Positions 25,522 to 37,284 of a DNA stretch of 64,000 bases are shown piece by piece. Location: NCBI GenBank assembly GCA_963281155.1, contig CAUJLY010000001.1:5580001-5644000 (forward strand), in the 5' to 3' direction. The stretch comes from Rhabditophanes sp. KR3021. Lineage: Eukaryota > Nematoda > Chromadorea > Rhabditida > Alloionematidae. The translations under genes were made by a program, and so were the position numbers. Each line of letters begins with the position of its first letter. The first letter of the stretch is position 1. The notes below the pieces were generated by a model. That model ran no database searches and was not told the origin of the DNA. It saw only the letters and a program-made list of their open reading frames with translations.

Positions 25522-28500
25522 ATGAATAGAATAAGCAGTAGAGATTCATTAAACACGGCTGTAAGTATGCATAATTATTTTTCATTTAATCTAGTTATTT
25601 GTAGAATCCGTTTGCAGACTATATATCAAAGTTCCCTCAAAATGTACACAAATGCAATATTGTAGAGCCATCGGAAGTTTGTGATACTTGTCAATTATGC
25701 GAAGGTGTACCTAAAAAATTATCAATCACTTCAATTACGTCTAATATCAATGATCAATTTGTGAATGTTCTCGACTTTTCAAAGTTTGGTGGAGTTGAGA
25801 AGTTGCATACACTAGCAGATGCTAATTCAACAAGAACATTGCCAAGCCCGTGGTTTGCTGACTTGCGTTACTCCATAAACGGTGGGTTAAAAATTAAAAC
25901 AAAGTTTTTATTTCAAATGTATTAGTTAGATTTAAAAGACCTAATTAAAGGATATTCTTTAAGTACTGGCTTTTGCGTATACTTCGCCATAAAACTTTCA
26001 AATCTTTTGAGCTTTTTTGAACGATTTCATCGATGCGACTATGTTCAGTGTAGGCAATTCTTACAAGTGACACATCTTTGCCACTTTTCCAACAATCTCA
26101 TGAAACTAACTGACAGATGGATCCAATTTACTAATCTTGTTAGATTTAGCATTTTTTAGAAACGATGATCTGTCCTCCTTAGATGATTCTTTTGTCATGT
26201 CAAGTTTATATTAGTTCTTAAAAATAATAAATTTCATAAAAAATCAAAAGAACATACCTTTGAGAAAATTACTATAATCATGCACATATTTAACTACCGT
26301 ATTAAGATGTTTCATGGTAGTTATTCCAGCAACAAAACTTAGGTAGAAACACCTACCAATCATATCTTTTTATAAGAACTTTTTTTCTCATTTACAAGAC
26401 CATCTTTCATCTGTTTACCTTGAGCATTGAAGATTGTATCCAATTGGTCTTAATACGAGCTCGTGCTTTAAGTGTTGCTTCCTCCATTGTTAGTGGTTTA
26501 TATCTTCTTTTAAATATTAGTTGGTTTATTAAGAAATAGAACTCATCATTTAAAGGTAGCTCATCTTGATTTCTCACAAAAAGAACAATGAAACCGTTCA
26601 TTGGTTAAGACTTTACTTCATTTAAAAAAGTAATCAAATTCAATTTAAAAACAAACGTAATTTTTTAAATTTGATGATGTGTATGAATAAATAATCTAAT
26701 TTGATATTGCAGTTGGTCTTTTCCATTCATACCCATCAGTTATGAAAGAAGTTTTGACGAGTGAACACGTTAAAAATACAATAGAATCTCAATTAAATGC
26801 AGACGAGTCAAATTCAAAAGATTTGAAAAATAGAGTATGTGCTTTTTTCTGTGAAATAAAAGCATCAATATCTAAATTTACATGCAGAATTTGTTCATAC
26901 GCTCTTTACAAAATCTTTCGCAGACTGATGAAGACAATGCTAGTTAAACCATCTGAAATGGAGAAAATTAAACAAGCTGAAGAAAGTGGAATACCTCTAG
27001 TTTATTTGCCGTTACATTCCAGTCATTTGGATTATCTCATCCTTACGTGGTAAGTATAATAATGGAATATGTACATATCGGTATTTAAAAACTCCAAAAA
27101 AAGTATTTTAAAGTTCACAACAATTGTAAAGCACACAAAAATAACAATATGTTTTTTACATCCATTTTGAGTTTTGGATATACTTATAGTCTTGTATGTG
27201 TATCATAAAATTTGATTATTTCCAAAAGTATAATTCTTTGATTTAGGTTGGCATGGCATTGGAAAATATCATTACCTCACATTGCTTCTGGAAATAACTT
27301 GGATTTGGGATTTGGATTTGGATATCTCTTAAGAGCTACGGGTGCTTTTTTCTTAAGAAGACAAATCAATAGCGAAGACTTATCTGGAAAAGATGTTTTG
27401 TACAGAGCAGTAATTTACAGTTATATAACAGAACTTTTGAAAAAGAGAATGCCCATTGAATTCTTTATAGAGGGAACTCGATGTCGATTTGGAAAAGCTT
27501 TGCTACCAAAAAATGGGCTTATTTCTAACATCTGCGACAGCGTAAATGAAGGCAGTGTCCTCGATGTTTATATTATTCCTGTTTCATACACTTATGAACA
27601 AACAGTAGAAGGAATATTTATGGACGAGTTAATGGGGAAACAAAAACAAAAGGAAAGTGTCTTTGGTGTTATAAAGAATGTGTTTGAAGCTTTCAAGTAC
27701 AAGAAACAGTGTGGGAATGTAAGAGTGTAAGTACAATTTCTATAAGTTGACCAAATTATACATCTGTTGTTTTAGGAATTTTGGCACACCTACTTTGCTT
27801 TCGACTTATTTCAATGCAATGAAAAACAACTTGCAAGAATCAATTGAACTTGATTACCCCTTCAACCTAATATCATATCGCGAATTATTACCTTGGCATG
27901 ATGCTAACACTCCGCATAGAAATATCATAAGGGCAATAGGTTATCATGTTGTTTACGATGCCACGATGCAATCCTCAATTTCAATCGTATGTATAGTCTC
28001 TTCATTATTACTTTGCAAATACAGAAATGGTGTTAGGATGGAAGAACTAGCCAGGCAATTTAGCATGCTTGCTAGAGAAGTTACTAAGAAGAAATTCGAC
28101 ATTGTTGGGTATGATCCAGAACGGGATGATCCTTACAGAGCTCTACAGGAAGCTTTTATACATATTGAAAAGGCTGTTTTCTTCGAAAATGAAACTGTCC
28201 ACATAAAAGATTGCTTTGTCCAAATCAAAAACACCCATGATGCATTTATAGAACTAGCTTACTATAAAAATGGAATAGTACCCGTCTTCATGATTGAATC
28301 AACAATTGCATTATCATATCTGTCATTGTCATCAAACACCCAAATGAATACAATAATTAATAATGCATTAATTTTGTGCACTATTTTGAAATACGAAGCA
28401 ATTTTTTGCAAACCTTGCCAAAATATGAGACAACAAGTTGAAAATGTTTATTGTAAGATGTTTGGAGTGGGTGATGGTGATAATTACACGATTGACCATA

Positions 28501-28808
28501 TCAAATATTGTGCCAATATCATGAGACCCTTTTTGCACACTCTATATGTATCATTAGAAAGCATAATTGTTTCACCCTGCATAGTAACGAATGAAAACTT
28601 GTTTATAAGACAATTTCTACAAAATCACACAAAGAGTTCCCCAAATCAGTCCATATACGAAGAATCTCTCAATTCAGACTCCCTTTACAATTCCATCAAA
28701 TATATGAAAAACAAAAAAATTATATCACCAGAATTTACCTTAATCAATCCAAAGTTGGCAGACGAGCTAATGAGTATTCTCAAAACAACATTAATTCAAA
28801 CTATGTAA
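25522..28808 (+). CDS. GPAM: glycerol-3-phosphate acyltransferase, mitochondrial type (GPAM/GPAT1-like)
   Basis: Five exons: 25522-25560, 25605-25881, 26713-27049, 27247-27726 and 27776-28808. All are GT-AG and in phase, giving about 721 residues (human GPAM is 828). It catalyses the first acylation of glycerol 3-phosphate on the outer mitochondrial membrane. The four GPAT motifs are visible: HSSHLDY (HxxxxD), GAFFLRR, FFIEGTRCRFGK and YIIPVS. Flanking signatures IASGNNL, KDVLYRA and ELMGKQKQKES fit GPAM better than the peroxisomal enzyme GNPAT. Exon 5 carries the helical C-terminal region with YRNGV and FYKNG-like YYKNGIVPVF. Intron 2 (831 bp) holds an antisense relic; intron 4 is only 49 bp. 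GNPAT is the main alternative and is less likely. Confidence 0.88.
25950..26620 (-). pseudogene. antisense relic in GPAM-like intron 2, possibly TFIIF-alpha (RAP74)-like
   Basis: A minus-strand open frame at 26407-26601 encodes 64 residues with NDEFYF, KRRYKPLTMEEA and KARARIKTNW. The order and spacing recall the segment of the RAP74 subunit of TFIIF that ends ...YKTLTAEEAE... before its charged region. Beyond the stop, Lys/Glu/Ser-rich pieces occur in other frames (KQMKDGLVNEKKSS, TKESSKEDRSS). This would fit the charged middle region of that protein after frameshifts. No intron is obvious, so a decayed processed copy is possible. The assignment rests on remembered motifs only and is tentative. 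Confidence 0.35.
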
Positions 28809-29021
28809 TCAGTTCAAGACATTCAATGCATTCAGAAATAGTAGTCGAGATTCAATCCCTAAATGGTAATAATTTTCGAAGCATTAATATAAATCATTTA
28901 TAATAAAATTAAAATCTTTATGAAATGGAGTTTAACTAAGGATATCTTACTGATGCCATCGATCATTTAATAAAAAGCTTTTTAATTTATAGTATTATTT
29001 AATTTAAAGTTAATTCAGTAT

Positions 29022-29095
29022 GGCTCAATGGTCTAGTTGGTTATGATTCTCGCTTTGGGTGCGAGAGGCCCCGGTTTCGACTGCCGGTTGAGCCC
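29022..29095 (+). tRNA. tRNA-Pro (TGG)
   Basis: The acceptor stem GGCTCAA pairs with TTGAGCC. The anticodon loop TTTGGGT gives TGG, and the T-arm contains GGTTTCGACTG. It is the first of a loose series of tRNA genes over the next 22 kb. Confidence 0.93.
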
Positions 29096-29257
29096 AACTT
29101 TTTCTAATAATTAATTTTCAAAAAGGTAATTATTTAAATATTTTTGAATGTTTGCAAAAAAGTTAAAAAATATGTATTAAGTTCGTTTTCAAAGTATTTG
29201 TTTATGTTGGGATCAACAATTTTGAGTATAATGAACACTTGGAACTAACTATGCATC

Positions 29258-29329
29258 TCCCATGTGGTCTAGTGGTTAGGATTCGTGGCTTTCACCCACG
29301 CGGCCCGGGTCCGATTCCCGGCATGGGAA
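29258..29329 (+). tRNA. tRNA-Glu (TTC)
   Basis: The acceptor stem TCCCATG pairs with CATGGGA. The anticodon stem CGTGG/CCACG encloses CTTTCAC, giving TTC. The T-arm contains GGGTCCGATTCCC. Confidence 0.95.
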
Positions 29330-29471
29330 TATTTTTTATTCTCTTTTTGTTATTTAATCAAATCATTAATTGCTTATTTATTGGTAAAAAACATTAGATT
29401 TTGCAAATTTAGTTATTTTTAAGATGACTGATAATTGGGGCAAATACAAATGTCAATTACCGTTATCAACG

Positions 29472-29543
29472 GCGTCCGTGGTGTAATGGTCAGCATGCGC
29501 GCCTTCCAAGCACGCGATAGGGGTTCGATTCCCCTCGGACGCA
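29472..29543 (+). tRNA. tRNA-Gly (TCC)
   Basis: The acceptor stem GCGTCCG pairs with CGGACGC. The loop CTTCCAA gives anticodon TCC. One C-A mismatch lies in the anticodon stem; the other stems are intact. Confidence 0.93.
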
Positions 29544-31185
29544 TATATTTTTTCATGTTCAATATTTATTTGCAAAACCAACACCATTCAAACCTTTTAT
29601 ATTAACAAAAGTTCTGTACACCACAAAGTTCTATTTGCCAGTTTTGGTCCTCATAATCAACTTGCTTAGTAGTGAAATATTGCTGCCTTCCGAAGAAACA
29701 ATACTTAAAAACTTTGCAATATTTGCAAAATCTGTAAAGTGTAATAGAATTGTTGAATAGGCATTTGTTATCATAAACAGTTCGATGTGATATTCAATTC
29801 AACACATTTACTTCTGCTGGTAAATTTGATAAATGCATTTACAATATTAATACCTTTAAAGTTTCCGATTGTGATTTACCACTGCAGTATAAGGCTGCTG
29901 TATTTAAAAGGAGATTACATTTGCTTGCTTAATTTCCATAAACATAAAAATAAATTAAAAACGATTGGCTTACATTTACAAGATCGTCTTCATTAATGAT
30001 TGAATTGTTTATAATTTAAAGAAATAATTTGTGAACTCTATGTTAAATTTTGACATGTATGTAGAAGATCAAAGTTGTTATAGTACAAATCAGGCCTACT
30101 ACATGCAATAAGTACAAGTTTTAGCCATGAATTAATCATTTGTGACATTTAAGCTTGTTCTTACTCATCAAAAACTCTTCTTCAATGTCGCAATTGATAG
30201 GATGAAATTTGCAATTAGTGCTTTTTGAATGGGGTTGAGTCGTCTATCTTTGTACAGTTTTCGCGAAGCTTTTCATCAATTTCAAAGTTGGAAGGAAATT
30301 TGTGGCATGATATTATAATTTGATTGACATTTTCCGAAAACTAAATCGTTAGATTTTTTTGTGTTTAATACACTTACACATTTATCATCAGTAGATATTC
30401 TGAATAGAGTAAATAAGTTCAAACAGAACATTTTGAATTAGATTTGTTTCGTAACCAGTTTCTTAAAACTGAAATGCATTTGTTTAATATATTTGACTGT
30501 GCCAGAAATATTTGATTAATAGACCAATAATAATGATTGTGATTTGAGTACAACCGCTTTCAGTCCGGTGTTCTTTGTATGTTACATCGTTTCAAAATAA
30601 TATATCTGTTGATTAATTGAAACAAATAACATTCTTATTAAATATACCGTGACACATAATAAATTTACTTAAATTAATGGGAAATGAGTTAAAATAAGTT
30701 GTTACCCAATTTTATTAGGGTTATATTTACTTTTATTAAAATATATTTCACATCTTTTGTTTTTTCTAGCTTATAATAATGACAACGAATATTCATTAAT
30801 TTTGCATGACTTCCTTTTCACTAATTGGGATACAATAGTCGATACTTAAATATGAGCTGGCATGGTGTAGGTCCTACAATAGAGTATTCACACAATTGAA
30901 GATTAAGCCACTCAACAATAAGGTTCACTAACATTCAACCTGAGTTTATGTTGAAGTCTTTATAATGGACCAACGTTGCAATGATTATTTGTAATGATCA
31001 AATTGTCATTCTCCTTGAGCTCAATTATATCAATCTTGATTAAATATTTATTAACAAGATTCCCGAACTTTTTTGCCACACATAATTTAGTACGTCCAAT
31101 TATTACAAATTTGTTTAAATATAGGCTGAATAGAGATGTTAGTTATGGGGAGGAAGATAATGAAATAGTAGAAAAGTAAGTACAA
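29544..31185. other. intergenic, no gene seen
   Basis: Spacer between tRNA-Gly and tRNA-Met. No motif-bearing frame, tRNA or repeat was recognised; small frames on either strand appear random. Confidence 0.55.
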
Positions 31186-31258
31186 GCTTCGTTGGCGCAG
31201 CCGGCAGCGCGTCAGTCTCATAATCTGAAGGTCGTGAGTTCGAGCCTCACACGGAGCA
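31186..31258 (+). tRNA. elongator tRNA-Met (CAT)
   Basis: The acceptor stem GCTTCGT pairs with ACGGAGC, with one G-T pair. The loop CTCATAA gives CAT. The T-arm GTGAGTTCGAGCCTCAC is intact. A decayed relative lies on the opposite strand at 45357-45428. Confidence 0.92.
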
Positions 31259-31762
31259 TCTTTTTTGATATTTTTAGTCATTAATAGAAAGTTCCAAACA
31301 ATAACTTACTTTGTACACAGAGCGCTGGCTTTTTCTACATTAAAAGTGATATTTTGAAACAAAGTAGTGTATCAAACATTGTAATATTTTTAAAATATTC
31401 TTAATTTTTAACTTATTTTGTGTTAAGTATCCGCCTGCCACTCGGGAGCTCAGCGTCCGATTTCCTGGCTTGAAGTATTTTCTTATCAATTTCACTCTTT
31501 TCCCAAAAAATATACTGCAATCAAATAAAGAGTGAATTGTTGAATTATTTAGGGTATCAATAAATAAATTTAAGATGACATTCTGCCAGAATTGGAAATG
31601 AATGTTTTACTTACATGCAAAGAAACTGCTATCAATGACCACAAATATCTGGATTGAATATTTTACATTAATTGTCTTTAGTATCGTCTTCGCATAAATA
31701 ACTTTGGCCAGAATGTTTTTATTAAAAATAATAAATATCTTACATCGTAGATAAAAATAATG

Positions 31763-31837
31763 CAGCTCCATCCCGGGGTCGAACCGGGGATCTTCTGATT
31801 AGAAGTCAGACGCCTTATCCACTGGGCCAATGGAGCT
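31763..31837 (-). tRNA. tRNA-Arg (TCT), copy 1
   Basis: Read on the minus strand, the acceptor AGCTCCA pairs with TGGAGCT and the loop CTTCTAA gives TCT. It lies in the left arm of the inverted duplication; the copy at 44781-44855 has the same gene sequence. Confidence 0.93.
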
Positions 31838-32159
31838 GTATTGCCATGAGTGATCTTTTTCATTTTGAACTTCCTCTAAGTAATCACTTGGGGAATTCAA
31901 GCATAGAGACACGCAAATAATGTTCACAAAAGGATCTAGCAATTACACTTTAAGAATTCAAAAGACTGGCTCAGATGGCATAACATAGATCTGCAATAAT
32001 TATTTGCGGAACAAATGCAAAGATTAGAAATATTTCCATGGTTAGTACATCTTTATACATTCGAAAGACCGGCGGATAAATGTCGTTCATTTATTATTTA
32101 TACTTGACCGAGTTTATGAAAAGATATAAGATGATACTTCAATAAATGCTTGAAGACAT

Positions 32160-32232
32160 GCCCGGTTAGCTCAGTCGGTAGAGCACCAGACTCTTAATCT
32201 GGCTGTCGCGGGTTCGAGCCCCGCATCGGGCT
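32160..32232 (+). tRNA. tRNA-Lys (CTT), copy 1
   Basis: The acceptor GCCCGGT pairs with ATCGGGC (one T-A end pair, one G-T). The loop ACTCTTAAT gives CTT, and the T-arm is GCGGGTTCGAGCCCCGC. The discriminator base is T, unusual for Lys but shared with the other Lys genes in this window. Confidence 0.93.
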
Positions 32233-32317
32233 AAACTTTTTAAACATTTTTTAAATACATTGACATTCTTTTGCACAAATTTATTATTGTTTTTCTAAAC
32301 TATACTCTGATGTCCAT

Positions 32318-32399
32318 GTTCAGGTGGCCGAGTGGTTAAGGCGATGGACTGCTAATCCATTGGGATTTTCCCGCGTGAGTTCGAATCTCATCCTGAACG
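32318..32399 (+). tRNA. tRNA-Ser (GCT), copy 1
   Basis: A type II tRNA with a long variable arm. The acceptor GTTCAGG pairs with CCTGAAC and the loop CTGCTAA gives GCT. Discriminator G is as expected for Ser. Confidence 0.94.
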
Positions 32400-33419
32400 A
32401 TACCTTTTTATTCATATTATGATTTTTATGATACGGATATTCAACTTTTACGCAAAATACAAATAAACATTGTTCTTAAAATAGCTTATATAAGAAAACA
32501 ATTATTTTTGAAAGAAGTTTCATTTCAATTTAATGACCCAGATTTATGCGTTTTAATTAGTTATTTGGTTTAACATTTCATGATGCATTCCTAATTTAAA
32601 TGTATGTCCTTTGCTGTCATAACTATAATAAGGGGATGCGAGATCTATTCATTAATTATATGAATAAGCTTCTTGATAACCTCTCGCAAAACTATCATAG
32701 TATAATTCAGCATAAAAAAGGTAAAATTATAATAATGTTGAAGTAATTAAGAAGCAAAAATGTGACGTTGTTTTAAAGTTCATATTATAAAAACTATAAT
32801 TTCTCAATCCACATTTCTTAAATGCATATCTCTTTTATTTGTTTTGAACTAGACATTTTAGAATAAAAGTCAAACGTTTTCAACTATTAAGTTCTAGTGA
32901 ATAAATTTATATGATTAAGTATAAAAATGATTAGAATAAACTGCTTTATATATCTATTTAAACAGTTAGTTTATTTATTTCAAATACAAATTTTTTGATT
33001 ATGTTTTTTCTAAAACAGATCTACGATAATATTTTATCATCGTCTTCAGACAAATTTAACTTTTTTAGTAAATTATATTTTAAGAAACACCAAAGAATTA
33101 TATATTTTAACAAATCAAAAAAGCGGATACATATAATTTAAAAGTAAAAAAATGTGCTACAGCTATAAAAAAACTTTTTTAAATCTATTCATAACTATAT
33201 CTAAAGATTAACTTTTAGATAGCACATCAAATGAAAGTAGCTTTTTTGGACAAATTTAAATCTTTCATTTTCTCGTATGTCATGCGACATTATCTAGGCA
33301 TATCTATGTTTCGTGATTATTAGCATCTACGCAAATGCCTGTGTTAGTCTAATAATCTATTAAATAGAGTATATAAAAGAATGTTTATATTTATAAACTC
33401 ATTGCCATTTTACTGTAGC
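32400..33419. other. intergenic, upstream of the CSL-like gene
   Basis: AT-rich spacer without recognisable genes. The last 100 bp should contain the CSL-like promoter, but no distinct element is identifiable. Confidence 0.5.
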
Positions 33420-34943
33420 ATGTATTACAATGAGGAAAACGCTTTTGCAACTCAAACTATTAATGGTGTAAAAAGAAAGTTTAATGGTAAGTCAATTTCT
33501 TATGAAAATTTATTAAATTACTATTTTTAGATTTAACCCAGTCTGACACTTTTGATAGATTATATAAAAAATCAAAAACAGAATACGTTTATCACGATTC
33601 TTTAAGGAATATAACATCAATTGATATGAGGGTTATTCAATATATAAATAATCGTTTAAACGAATGTATTGTGTCATTTAAAACACCTTTGTCTATTCCA
33701 AAAAGCTATTATGGCGAAAAAAGGCGGTTAAATCCTAATCCAATTATCACTCTTGAAAATAAAGAAGGATGGTCTCATTTTCAAAAATTATCCAAAAATA
33801 TGAACAATCAATTTCAAATGCGTAACAGTGATAATATAAGAAAGTTGACAGTTCAGAATTTAAGACCTTCAAAAATAGTTGGAATGGCACATACTTTAGA
33901 TACGGTGGATAAAGAAGTTTTGGACTTTAATGACCAAAAGATGCACACTTTAAAAAATATTTTTTTTCCAAGTAACAAAAATAGTAAAAGCACTGCTTTT
34001 AACTTGTCCTGCAATTTATTTACCTCAAATGGTTATTCATTAGGCACTTTCAAATCAGCACCTATTAACGTTATCAGTAAGGCTAGGAGGAAGAAGATGA
34101 ATTGTAAGAAGAACAGTGATATTTATAACTCATCAATTAGAAGCAATTCGACAATTACTTTATCTTCAAAATCGGTGTCGTCTAATCTCAGATCAAGGTG
34201 TATTGCAACAGATGAAGAAGGTTTTATCTGTTCAGTTACAGAATGGGACGTTTTAAAAATTTATTTGATTGATGAGGATGAGAACGATCGGGAAACATTT
34301 CAATACAAAGAAGATTATATCAAGTATGGATCGATAGTCAAAATAGTATCTACAAAAAATGGTATGGCATTACCTATGTTAAGAATACTATATGAAAGTG
34401 AAATTAACAACCAAAAATGTGTTTCGACTTTCGAAAAAGATATGGTTGGATTGGTTTCGGAAATGCAAAAAGTATGCTTTCAATTCGTTGAAAATCCACA
34501 ATTATTTCTCTGTTTTAAAGATGAAAAAATTGTAACATCAAAGGGAAATACAATTGATGGATTAAAATACATGTTGGAAGAAGATTGCTTCTTTCAAATT
34601 TCTTCAGCGGATGAAACCATTGTAAAATTTTCATTCTTAAAATGGAAAATTACCTCAGACCCCAATTTTCCCGTATCCTTCAATAACTAAATTTATTCAA
34701 ACAGGTGGAGATGCAACTTATAAAATTCAAATTGAAGGTCGGAATTTCTCAACTTGTCTCAGCATTTGGATCGGAGCTCGAAAAATGAATCAAATATTTG
34801 TCTTAAGCTCAGAATCTTTTTTAATTTTGTTAAATCGAGAACAATATAGATGGTTAATTACGGATAATGATGATGACAAGACATTTTATTTTGTTCGAGA
34901 AGATGGCGTCATTTATTCAACGGAACGTTCTATATTTGACTAA
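33420..34943 (+). CDS. divergent CSL (RBPJ/Su(H)/LAG-1) transcription factor
   Basis: Three exons: 33420-33486, 33531-34672 and 34704-34943, giving about 482 residues. CSL proteins bind DNA in the nucleus and are the effectors of Notch signalling. The N-terminal Rel-like domain shows PKSYYGEKRR followed by NP and GW, matching the family's KSYGNEKR...CPPP...GW. INVISKARRKK matches the minor-groove loop IKVISKPSKKK. The beta-trefoil domain has YIKYGSIVKIV, NGMALPMLRI, QKVCF...LFLCF and ISSADE. Exon 3 encodes the IPT/TIG domain ending VREDGVIYST. Key DNA-contact spacing is kept, but overall identity is low, as in a fast-evolving paralogue. The exon 2/3 junction is odd: donor CCCGTATCCTT, acceptor AAACAGGTGG, and the right frame needs 31 bp removed, not the 32 bp of a GT-AG intron. 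Confidence 0.82.
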
Positions 34944-35037
34944 TAATATTTAATGTGCAAAAAAAGTCACATATTTGTAAAATTAAATAAAAGTTCCAAT
35001 TTTAATGTTATTTATGTCTTTAATTAATAAAAATATT

Positions 35038-35109
35038 TGCCTTATGCTGGAATCGAACCAGCGACCTTCTGTTTACTAGACAGACGCTCTACCCCTGAGC
35101 CAATAAGGC
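35038..35109 (-). tRNA. tRNA-Thr (AGT)
   Basis: On the minus strand the acceptor GCCTTAT pairs with ATAAGGC. The stem TCTGT/ACAGA holds the loop CTAGTAA, giving AGT. The T-arm contains CTGGTTCGATTCCAG. Confidence 0.94.
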
Positions 35110-36969
35110 ATATCTAACTTTCGTCATTATTTTCCGATTTCGCTTTCTTTTGAATTTTTGGGAACAATTATTTATACGTATACAAGTCATCCGTGCTACA
35201 GCACAGAATGCATTTTTGGTTTTATTTAGCAAAAAGTATTTTAAGATATTTATTTTTTTGCAATTAAAACCGTTTATTGTTGCAATACATCATTATACAT
35301 GTACAATATTTTTAATCATATTGGAAGAATCATTGGTTTGAATTTTCAAATTATTAAATTTCTGGAAAAACAATTAAAAAGTAAAAATCTTTAAGTTTTA
35401 TCTCAGTCAAAGTATCCTTTAATTGAAGTTTATGGTATACGTAATGAATCAAAAAAGACGTTTTTAACGTTTTATTAAATAAGGCAGAATAAATTTGAAA
35501 TCAGTAGCCACTGATTGTGAGGTTATTAAGTAACCTAAAATAATCAGTGTTATAAGGATTTGGGTATAGGTATATGTTACAAGAATTTAAGGAGAAAGAT
35601 TAATAATAGAAACGGATAACATAAGGGGGATTAATCGGTTATTAGGGTGAATGTCATAAAATGTGAATTTGGATGGGGCAAGCACTCGAAGGGAGGTATT
35701 AATTTCAGGAGACAGACTTTAACACTTTGGAAGTGAGTCACTTCAAAAGTAGAGAAAGATCCTCGATCTTTACTAAAAATATATTAATTTATCCAAATAT
35801 AATCTTACTTTACAACGGAAAATAGCTGTATATAATTGATCGTGTGTAAAAACTTCCCATTTGAGATCAATTGTCTGTTGACTTACCACAGAGCAAAAAA
35901 TATTTTTTATGTTTAACAAACAATAACCGCTGGTTATTTTAGTTATTTATTTATGCACAAGAAACCTAATAATACAATAAATGATACACATATATACATA
36001 GTTAAATAATGTTACCTCTATAAACTCTTTGTTAGTAATTAGAGGTTTCTTTTAATTGTAACCTTGTGTTACGTTAGTCTGTAAAAGGAGTTGTTACAAT
36101 ATATATTAATTACACGGAAAGCCAACAATCGACAAGATTGTTGATGAGCGAGATTGACACGCGAGCAGTTAAAGTGACAAAGTAATCATAATTAATGCTA
36201 TTTATAGGATTAACCCCCATCACTTATTGATCCTCTAAACATTTTAAATAAGAAATTTTAAACTGTTATTGAAGGTGGCTCACTTTTTTATGACTCAAAT
36301 TTTGATTATTTTATAAAATAGTCAATTGCTCATGGTGGGCTAGTCAAAAAATTTATATTTTTATGATTAAATATGCCTGATGATCCGTTTTACAAGGCTG
36401 TATAAAAAGATCTTTAAAAACTTTCATTTTTAAAGGTTTAAGGGGTGAGTCACTTTTTATTTTAATTTTTTTAACATCATTTTTTATAAAAATGTCATGA
36501 ATAATGAATTGATTACTCAAGATAAGTGGTAGTTTGTCATGTTTTTGGACAAACGGTGTTTGCAATTGAAGTGTTGTCTTTTTTAATAAAGTTATATTAA
36601 ATAAGTGTGTGTTTTATCTATTGGTGCATAAATAGATATTCTGATTTGTGACAGAATGTTATTTGAAAAAATTAGGAACAAAATTGCCAGTCTTGGAATT
36701 GAAGATTCTGCTCTACAAGAATTCTTAACTGATAAAAAGCTGCGGTGATAAAAATTATTGAAATGCTCTATCCTAATAGTCATCATCATTGTTTTTTTCA
36801 TATGATACAAAGCATTTTCAGAAATCTTGGCGAAGTTCGTTTGAAGAAATTAATTTTAAGAATCAAGTTAGAAAATGATGAAGGCTTATTCGCTAAAAAG
36901 TTTTACGTTATAGTTCGATAAATTTTATCCATTCCTTTGTTGCCGTTGAGCTTATAAGATCTACATGGA
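35110..36969. other. AT-rich region, no assigned gene
   Basis: No tRNA or motif-bearing frame. Between about 36650 and 36930 the plus strand has short protein-like pieces in shifting frames (KIRNKIASLGIEDS, LGEVRLKKLILRIK), which could be the eroded 5' part of the small frame that follows. No homologue is recognised. Confidence 0.4.
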
Positions 36970-37284
36970 TTGTCATTAAAAAAACAGTTATTCAGATCGT
37001 CCAGTTTTGTGATCTATTTACCTTCAGTTAAAAAATGGCTCAATTATTTAGACAAAAACTGGCTCAGGGATAAGATTTCTGTTTTAATTAAAATATGTAA
37101 ATGGCGTACCATAATAAGAAACATAAATACTTCTGAAAGTTTAAACAATGCTATCAATTCATCCATATTTGCAAAAATGCAGGGAACAATTGAGAAAAAT
37201 ATAGTACTTTTGAACAAGATTAATATGAATAGCCGTTTGGCATACAGAAGTTTTTTGAAGAATCAAATTAGCAAGCTATATTAA
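36970..37284 (+). CDS. short open frame, unassigned
   Basis: The track start at 36970 is a TTG; the first ATG in frame lies well inside the frame. The translation is about 100 residues, basic, with RSSSFVIYL near the start and KWRTIIRNIN, KMQGTIEKNI later. It has a plausible amphipathic helical pattern and no signal peptide or known domain. Protein-like pieces upstream in other frames suggest it is the tail of a degraded gene. It may equally be a chance frame in AT-rich DNA. Confidence 0.25.
   Translation: MSLKKQLFRSSSFVIYLPSVKKWLNYLDKNWLRDKISVLIKICKWRTIIRNINTSESLNNAINSSIFAKMQGTIEKNIVLLNKINMNSRLAYRSFLKNQISKLY

Larger units (their letters stand above)
31685..32402 (+). repeat. left arm of inverted duplication with three tRNA genes
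   Basis: About 718 bp that recur in reverse orientation at 44217-44933. The two arms differ at scattered bases only; for example 'tgtcgttcatttatta' here is 'tgttgttcatttatta' in the other arm, and a small cluster of changes lies near 31965-31980. The arm spans tRNA-Arg, tRNA-Lys and tRNA-Ser, and similarity stops abruptly at both ends. Confidence 0.9.

Noticed and set aside
31678..31863. 61-codon frame identical to one at 44755-44952
   Set aside because: Both are translations across the duplicated tRNA-Arg gene and its flanks; the identity reflects the inverted DNA duplication, not a protein family.
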